The notes beneath the pieces were generated by a model. That model saw only the letters and a program-made list of their open reading frames with translations, searched no databases and was not told the origin of the DNA. The translations under genes and the position numbers were made by a program. Positions 7,297 to 11,275 of a stretch of DNA of 11,275 nucleotides are shown one piece after another (the stretch's first letter is position 1; every line of letters begins with the position of its first letter). Source of the stretch: Bacillota bacterium (GTDB lineage: Bacteria > Bacillota > UBA994); contig QLUS01000046.1 of assembly GCA_018725535.1 (NCBI GenBank), forward strand, positions 1 to 11,275, written 5' to 3'.

Positions 7297-7309
7297 CACG
7301 TACAGCACA

Positions 7310-7339
7310 AAAATACCACCGCTCTAGAGCTCTTGTCAA
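7310..7339 (-). promoter_or_regulatory. Sigma-A-type promoter of the hrcA heat-shock operon
   Basis: On the minus strand a consensus -35 box TTGACA (7339-7334) is followed after 18 bases by TATTTT (7315-7310), a four-of-six match to the -10 consensus. The CIRCE follows at the position usual for HrcA-controlled promoters. The spacer holds a perfect 10-bp palindrome, GCTCTAGAGC (7321-7330). The -35 box starts 11 bases after the hemW stop, and I see no terminator between, so read-through from lepA-hemW is possible. Confidence 0.8.
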
Positions 7340-7350
7340 GACCCGCCCGT

Positions 7351-8487
7351 TTACGGCAAGAACTCCATCTGCACTCGATTGGCCAGCGGAAAACCCCGCG
7401 CGGTTAAACGCACCGTCGCAGCGGTTACTTCTAGGAGTCCTTGCGCGACAAACTTAGAGACCACCCGGTTGTAGAGCTGTACGCAATCGCACCCAAACCG
7501 CTGGTGGAAGCGCTCCCTGTTGACTCCCTTTCTTAACATACGGAGTCCTAAGATCATAGTTTCGCCCATCTCCTGCAGTCCCGCCAATTGCTCGCAGGCG
7601 ACTACCGGCAGACGGTTGGCGTTAAGCAGGATTGCGTAGTGAGCGAGATTATCCACGTTGCTAAAACGCCTCCCCTTAATGAAGCTAGACGCTCCAGGCC
7701 CTAGACCAATGTACTGCTCGTTTTCCCAATAAATGGTATTATGCTCACTTTCGTATCGCTCTGCCGCGAAGTTGCTGAGCTCATAGTGTGACAGGCCTTG
7801 CGCCACAAGGTAGTCACGCCCGGCAAGCATCATGTCGGCCACCTCATCCTCGGTGGGAAGGGTTATGTTCCCCTGCGCTACTTCGACAGCTAAAGGGGTG
7901 TGCGGTTCAAGTTGCAGCGCATAGGATGACACGTGGTTTACTCCGGCAGACACAATCGTTTTGAGCGTACATAAGTATTCATCAAGGGTTTGCTCAGGGA
8001 AGCCATATAAGGCATCGACGCTGTAGTTGCCAAAGCCCGCGCTGGCGATGTTCTCGCTGATGCGGTAAAAGTCGCTCACGGTATGCTGGCGTCGTAGCAA
8101 GGTCAAGTGGCGCGGTTCTGCCGTCTGCAGCCCTACGCTTAGGCGCGTAATGCCAAGGCTCTTTAGCCCGCGCAAGTAGTCGATCTCCCCGCGATTCGGG
8201 TTAATCTCAAATGTTATTTCACTGCCCGGTTTCCACGTGAAAAAACGGTTGCACTCCCGGAGGATTGTCGCGACTTGCCCAAGGGACAAGCAGCTCGGTG
8301 TGCCCCCGCCAAAATACACGGTACTTACAGGCCCTCCCCATATCTCGCCTTTCAGCCTTATCTCCCTGACGACAGCGTCTAGGTACTGCGAAACGAGCTC
8401 CTCTGCTACCGGCAGGGAATAGAAGTCGCAATACAGGCACTTAGAGGTACACAGGGGAACGTGGATATAGAGGCCGCGGTTCGTCAC
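7351..8487 (-). CDS. hemW: Heme chaperone HemW (radical SAM, HemN-like)
   Basis: A 378-residue radical-SAM protein. The iron-sulfur motif C13-x3-C17-x2-C20 is followed by D-F-Y-S. That CDF pattern marks HemW, whereas true coproporphyrinogen dehydrogenase HemN has a fourth Cys (CxC). The SAM-binding GGGTPS lies at 60-65, and the C-terminal HemN/HemW domain has GLGPGASSF and the winged-helix-like end. HemW is reported to bind heme and insert it into target proteins; older annotations call it oxygen-independent coproporphyrinogen III oxidase. The frame is open further upstream, inside lepA, but the GTG at 8487 is chosen because it gives MTNRGLYIHVPLC, overlaps the lepA stop as GTGA, and has AAGGT six bases upstream. 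The overlap suggests translational coupling with lepA, a pairing common in Bacillota. HemW rather than HemN is likely; the exact substrate cannot be read from sequence. Confidence 0.95.
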   Translation of the reverse strand: MTNRGLYIHVPLCTSKCLYCDFYSLPVAEELVSQYLDAVVREIRLKGEIWGGPVSTVYFGGGTPSCLSLGQVATILRECNRFFTWKPGSEITFEINPNRGEIDYLRGLKSLGITRLSVGLQTAEPRHLTLLRRQHTVSDFYRISENIASAGFGNYSVDALYGFPEQTLDEYLCTLKTIVSAGVNHVSSYALQLEPHTPLAVEVAQGNITLPTEDEVADMMLAGRDYLVAQGLSHYELSNFAAERYESEHNTIYWENEQYIGLGPGASSFIKGRRFSNVDNLAHYAILLNANRLPVVACEQLAGLQEMGETMILGLRMLRKGVNRERFHQRFGCDCVQLYNRVVSKFVAQGLLEVTAATVRLTARGFPLANRVQMEFLP

Positions 8488-10295
8488 TCGTCTACCTTGA
8501 GTATGGTCATGAACGCTTCTTGCGGAATCTCTACGCTGCCCACCTGTTTCATGCGCTTCTTGCCTTCTTTTTGTTTTTCCAGCAGCTTGCGCTTGCGGGT
8601 GATGTCGCCGCCGTAGCATTTGGCGAGTACATCTTTGCGCATGGCTTTAACCGTTTCACGCGCAATAATCTTCGCCCCCACGGCTGCTTGGATAGGAATG
8701 TCAAACATCTGGCGCGGGATAATCTTGCGCAGCTTTTCCGTGAGCCCCCTGCCCTTTTGTTGCGCTCTGTCCGCGTGTACGATGCAGGAAAGCGCATCTA
8801 CCGGTTCACCGTTAAGCAGCACGTCAAGCTTGACGAGGTCAGCCTCACGGTAGCCAATAAGCTCGTAGTCTAGTGAAGCGTAACCGCGCGAGCGGGACTT
8901 AAGTTGATCAAAAAAATCGTAGAGGATCTCCGAGAGAGGGAGCTCGTAGGTAATCACGACGCGCGCGGTGTCAAGGTACTCCATATTCCTAAATGTGCCG
9001 CGGCGCTCTTGACACAGTTCCATCATCGTACCGATATACTCTTCCGGCACAATAATCGAGGCCTTAACAAAAGGCTCGTACATCGTTTCGATTTTGTTGC
9101 TCGGTGGCAGATGGGCGGGGTTGTCGATAAAAAGCTCCTCGGCAGAAGTCGTCATCACGCGGTAGAGTGTATTGGGTGCCGTGGTGACGAGGTCAAGCTC
9201 GTACTCCCGCTCGAGCCTTTCCTGAATCACTTCCATGTGCAGGAGTCCCAAGAAGCCGCAGCGAAAGCCAAAGCCGAGCGCCTCGGAGGTTTCCGGTTCG
9301 TATATAAGCGAGGAGTCGTTTAGTTTAAGCTTATCTAGCGCGTCGCGCAGCTCGTCGTACTGGTTGTTCTCACTTGGATACAGGCCGCAGAACACCATAG
9401 GGGTAATCTTGCGATACCCAGTGAGAGCTAGTGGCGCGGGGTTGGTGGCACCGGTAATGGTGTCGCCGACGCGCGTGTCTTTCACGTTCTTAATCCCGGC
9501 AATGCAGTACCCCACCATACCGGGTGTCAGGATGGGGACAGGCAGGCGAGGCGGCGTAAACACGCCCACGTCGTCTACTTCATACTCGCGCTCAGTCGCC
9601 ATCAGACGGATTTTCTGCCCGCGGCTAATCGAGCCGTTAACCACACGCACGTAACTTATTACACCGCGGTAAGTGTCATAGTGGGAGTCAAAAATCAAAG
9701 CCTGTAGTGGAGCGTGAATGTCGCCCTGCGGCGGAGGGATTTCGCGTACGATGGCTTCGAGTATCTCGTTAATGCCGATGCCCTCTTTGGCCGAGCAAAG
9801 GATGGCGTTGTCGGTAGGCAGGCCAATCACTTCTTCGATCTCTCGCAATACACGCTCCGGGTCGGCGGAAGGAAGGTCAATTTTGTTGATTACCGGTATG
9901 ACTGTTAAGTTGCTGTCAAGCGCCAAATAGACATTAGCTAAGGTCTGCGCTTCAATTCCTTGCACGGCGTCGACCACCAACAGGGCTCCTTCGCAGGCGG
10001 CGAGCGACCGGGAGACCTCATAGGAGAAGTCTACATGCCCGGGGGTGTCTATTAGGTTAAGGATATACTCTGTCCCGTTCTGGGCACGATAAATAAGCCG
10101 CACTGCCTGCAACTTAATGGTAATGCCCCGTTCCCGCTCGAGGTCCATACTGTCGAGCACTTGCTCCTGCATTTCGCGCTCGGCCATAGTGCCTGTGACT
10201 TCAATTAAGCGATCGGCCAAGGTCGATTTACCGTGGTCAATGTGGGCAATAATACAGAAATTGCGTATGCGGTCCTGCAATCTCACTTCTCCCAT
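8484..10295 (-). CDS. lepA: Elongation factor 4 (LepA), translational GTPase
   Basis: A 603-residue LepA/EF4, a ribosome-bound GTPase implicated in initiation, ribosome biogenesis and back-translocation. All GTPase motifs are present: G1 AHIDHGKST (17-25), G2 RGITIK, G3 DTPGH, G4 NKID and G5 CSAKEG. LepA-specific blocks follow: GFRCGFLGLLHMEV, SRSRGYASLDYELIGY, and the C-terminal domain segment KAMRKDVLAKCYGGDITRKRKLLEKQKEGKKRMKQVG. The start is uncertain. The ATG at 10295 has no visible ribosome binding site upstream. GGGAGAA lies within its first codons, eight bases before a TTG (10280) that would give MQDRIRNF, and a GTG at 10286 is also in frame. An upstream in-frame start at 10352 is rejected because it would precede the predicted -10 box. 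The stop overlaps hemW by 4 bases. Confidence 0.97.
   Translation of the reverse strand: MGEVRLQDRIRNFCIIAHIDHGKSTLADRLIEVTGTMAEREMQEQVLDSMDLERERGITIKLQAVRLIYRAQNGTEYILNLIDTPGHVDFSYEVSRSLAACEGALLVVDAVQGIEAQTLANVYLALDSNLTVIPVINKIDLPSADPERVLREIEEVIGLPTDNAILCSAKEGIGINEILEAIVREIPPPQGDIHAPLQALIFDSHYDTYRGVISYVRVVNGSISRGQKIRLMATEREYEVDDVGVFTPPRLPVPILTPGMVGYCIAGIKNVKDTRVGDTITGATNPAPLALTGYRKITPMVFCGLYPSENNQYDELRDALDKLKLNDSSLIYEPETSEALGFGFRCGFLGLLHMEVIQERLEREYELDLVTTAPNTLYRVMTTSAEELFIDNPAHLPPSNKIETMYEPFVKASIIVPEEYIGTMMELCQERRGTFRNMEYLDTARVVITYELPLSEILYDFFDQLKSRSRGYASLDYELIGYREADLVKLDVLLNGEPVDALSCIVHADRAQQKGRGLTEKLRKIIPRQMFDIPIQAAVGAKIIARETVKAMRKDVLAKCYGGDITRKRKLLEKQKEGKKRMKQVGSVEIPQEAFMTILKVDE
10287..10293 (-). 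promoter_or_regulatory. Ribosome binding site-like GGGAGAA within the 5' end of lepA
   Basis: The minus strand reads GGGAGAA immediately after the A and T of the ATG at 10295. Its GGGAG core is eight bases from the TTG at 10280 and too close to, or overlapping, the ATG and GTG candidates. It argues for a shorter LepA starting MQDRIRNF. No comparable site precedes the ATG. Confidence 0.45.
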
Positions 10296-10331
10296 GCAAC
10301 AAAATAGCGCGCACGTCAGCGCTTTGTAGCA

Positions 10332-10360
10332 AGTATACCACATTTCAGGCACATGCTCTA
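10332..10360 (-). promoter_or_regulatory. Probable extended -10 promoter for lepA-hemW
   Basis: The minus strand carries TATACT (10337-10332) directly preceded by TGG, an extended -10 element, with a weak -35 match TAGAGC (10360-10355) at 17-bp spacing. Transcription would start near 10325, leaving a leader of about 30-45 bases before the candidate lepA starts. The -35 hexamer includes the spoIIP stop codon. No terminator is visible after spoIIP, so lepA may also be reached by read-through. Confidence 0.5.
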
Positions 10361-11275
10361 TCTAGCTGGTGCCAGCGCCATCACGGCCTGCGCCAAAAAG
10401 CGCGTGGCCCGCAGTACCTCCCCCATCGTGTTCTCGTGGCCGCCAATCTCGATGAGTAGCGTCTGCGGGTGCAAGTGCTGGTTAAAGCGCCCGTGCTCGC
10501 GCAGTAGTATCCCGCGGGAGAATCCGGCGTGGACGGTTTCTAGGCTTTGCTGCAGAGCCAAGGCAAAGGCATGGTTCCTACGCCAGTTGAGATGCCCTAA
10601 CGCTTCGCTTCTTCCTACGACAATTTTGACGCGGGCAACGGACTGCCCCCATGTAGTCGTGGTCAGCGAGCGCGGCAGCCCGTCGCGGTGCACGTCAAAG
10701 ACAAAGTCAATCTGCGGATACTTGGTGAGCATCCTCTGCAGCGTTTGGAGGGAGCGGGTGTAGGACTGGTCGAAGGCCTGCCGTACATGGTCTTCTGCTG
10801 AGTGAATGACGGATGCGCCAAGCTGCTCAAGCTCGTGCGCTAGGGCAAGACCCACGCGCACAATGGTTTGCTCCGGGTTATTGTAGACGTGGGGCTGCCC
10901 GCTCTCCGGCACAAAGGATTCGCTGTTATGGGTATGGTAAATAAAAATTAGGGGTAGCCTAGACGGCCGCTGTACAGGGGGGATGTCATTTGTCGGAACA
11001 GGTGCCATGGGGATGTCGGGTGAAATGGTGATGGGCGATACGTCAGGGGCAAATTCCACGGCCGCCAAACCGGAGATGCCCATAGCTAACACGCGATGTG
11101 GCTCATGGGTGACGACGCGGTCCATCATGTACTCCAGCAGTTCAATCCAGTAGGCGCGCTCGCCAAGCGCTTGGTAAGCGGGTAGACCTCCCTTGAGCAG
11201 CAGCATCCAAAACACGCTACCTGCTGTCTCCGCCCTTTCTGCGGATAGAAGCAGCGGCCCGAGGGTACCCCCCCC
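10358..11275 (-). CDS. spoIIP: Stage II sporulation protein P (SpoIIP), C-terminal part (5' end outside window)
   Basis: The frame is open to the right edge, giving 305 residues without a certain start; a GTG at 11215 is available but is probably internal. The catalytic domain has IFIYHTHNSESF (about 110-121 of the visible part), VFDVHRDG (about 192-199), a NQHLHP segment (about 265-270) and LLIEIGGHENT (about 273-283). All are hallmarks of SpoIIP, a zinc-type amidase and endopeptidase. With SpoIID and SpoIIM it strips septal peptidoglycan during engulfment of the forespore. The family's N-terminal membrane anchor is expected upstream and is not in the window. Family members are expressed in the mother cell under sigma-E (and in some species the forespore), but no promoter is visible here. 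A position just upstream of lepA is typical of spore-forming Bacillota. The gene marks the organism's lineage as spore-forming. Confidence 0.95.
   Translation of the reverse strand, partial: GGGTLGPLLLSAERAETAGSVFWMLLLKGGLPAYQALGERAYWIELLEYMMDRVVTHEPHRVLAMGISGLAAVEFAPDVSPITISPDIPMAPVPTNDIPPVQRPSRLPLIFIYHTHNSESFVPESGQPHVYNNPEQTIVRVGLALAHELEQLGASVIHSAEDHVRQAFDQSYTRSLQTLQRMLTKYPQIDFVFDVHRDGLPRSLTTTTWGQSVARVKIVVGRSEALGHLNWRRNHAFALALQQSLETVHAGFSRGILLREHGRFNQHLHPQTLLIEIGGHENTMGEVLRATRFLAQAVMALAPAR

Noticed and set aside
7297..7350. Intrinsic terminator between hemW and the hrcA promoter
   Set aside because: I found no GC-rich stem followed by a T run on the minus strand; the only symmetric elements are the short palindromes within the promoter spacer.
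7351..8487. HemN, coproporphyrinogen III dehydrogenase
   Set aside because: The fourth Cys of the HemN CxC pattern is Phe here (CDF). The length, the CDFYS motif and the coupling to lepA fit HemW.
8488..8619. 44-residue N-terminal extension of HemW overlapping lepA
   Set aside because: The extra sequence is Arg/His/Gln-rich out-of-frame lepA. The GTG at 8487 has a ribosome binding site and gives the normal HemW N-terminus.
10296..10352. 19-residue N-terminal extension of LepA (MPEMWYTCYKA...)
   Set aside because: It would be translated from sequence upstream of the predicted -10 box, is absent from the family pattern, and has no ribosome binding site.

Overview
The window is one uninterrupted run of nine protein genes, all on the minus strand. 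They therefore read from high to low coordinates: spoIIP (cut at its 5' end by the window edge), lepA, hemW, hrcA, an archaeal-like chaperonin gene, grpE, dnaK, dnaJ, prmA, and the first 73 codons of rsmE. The order spoIIP-lepA-hemW-hrcA-grpE-dnaK-dnaJ-prmA-rsmE is the classic arrangement of Bacillota. A spore-forming member of the Clostridia in the broad sense is indicated by the sporulation gene spoIIP, the perfect CIRCE operator, and a DnaK ATPase domain without the roughly 24-residue insert typical of Gram-negative DnaK. G+C is moderate to high, somewhat above half by eye. An archaeal-like (group III) chaperonin gene between hrcA and grpE is known from thermophilic or anaerobic Clostridia such as Carboxydothermus. 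The sequence does not fix the genus.

Layout. From 10358 to 11275 is the C-terminal part of SpoIIP. A probable extended -10 promoter for lepA overlaps the spoIIP stop codon. LepA (8484-10295) and HemW (7351-8487) are coupled by a GTGA overlap. The 104-bp gap from 7247 to 7350 is the only substantial intergenic region. It holds a sigma-A-type promoter followed by an inverted repeat with a perfect CIRCE core, whose arms extend to 12 bp. Downstream lies the heat-shock operon: hrcA (6236-7246), group III chaperonin (4681-6213), grpE (4168-4662), dnaK (2346-4175), dnaJ (1172-2308), prmA (219-1160) and rsmE (from 219 off the left edge). Gaps inside it are 37 bp or less, or genes overlap, and I see no internal terminator or second CIRCE.

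How the genes work together. HrcA should repress the whole cluster by binding CIRCE, so DnaK, DnaJ, GrpE and the chaperonin form one heat-inducible folding module. Two ribosome-linked methyltransferases (PrmA for protein L11, RsmE for 16S rRNA) are carried at the distal end. The most unusual element is the chaperonin. Its apical domain looks like that of thermosomes with a built-in lid, no groES lies beside it, it starts with TTG, and the Asp normally found in the ITNDG-type ATP-site motif is Ala. Apart from that, the window is a conventional, intact housekeeping and stress locus with no mobile element, CRISPR array or RNA gene that I can recognise.
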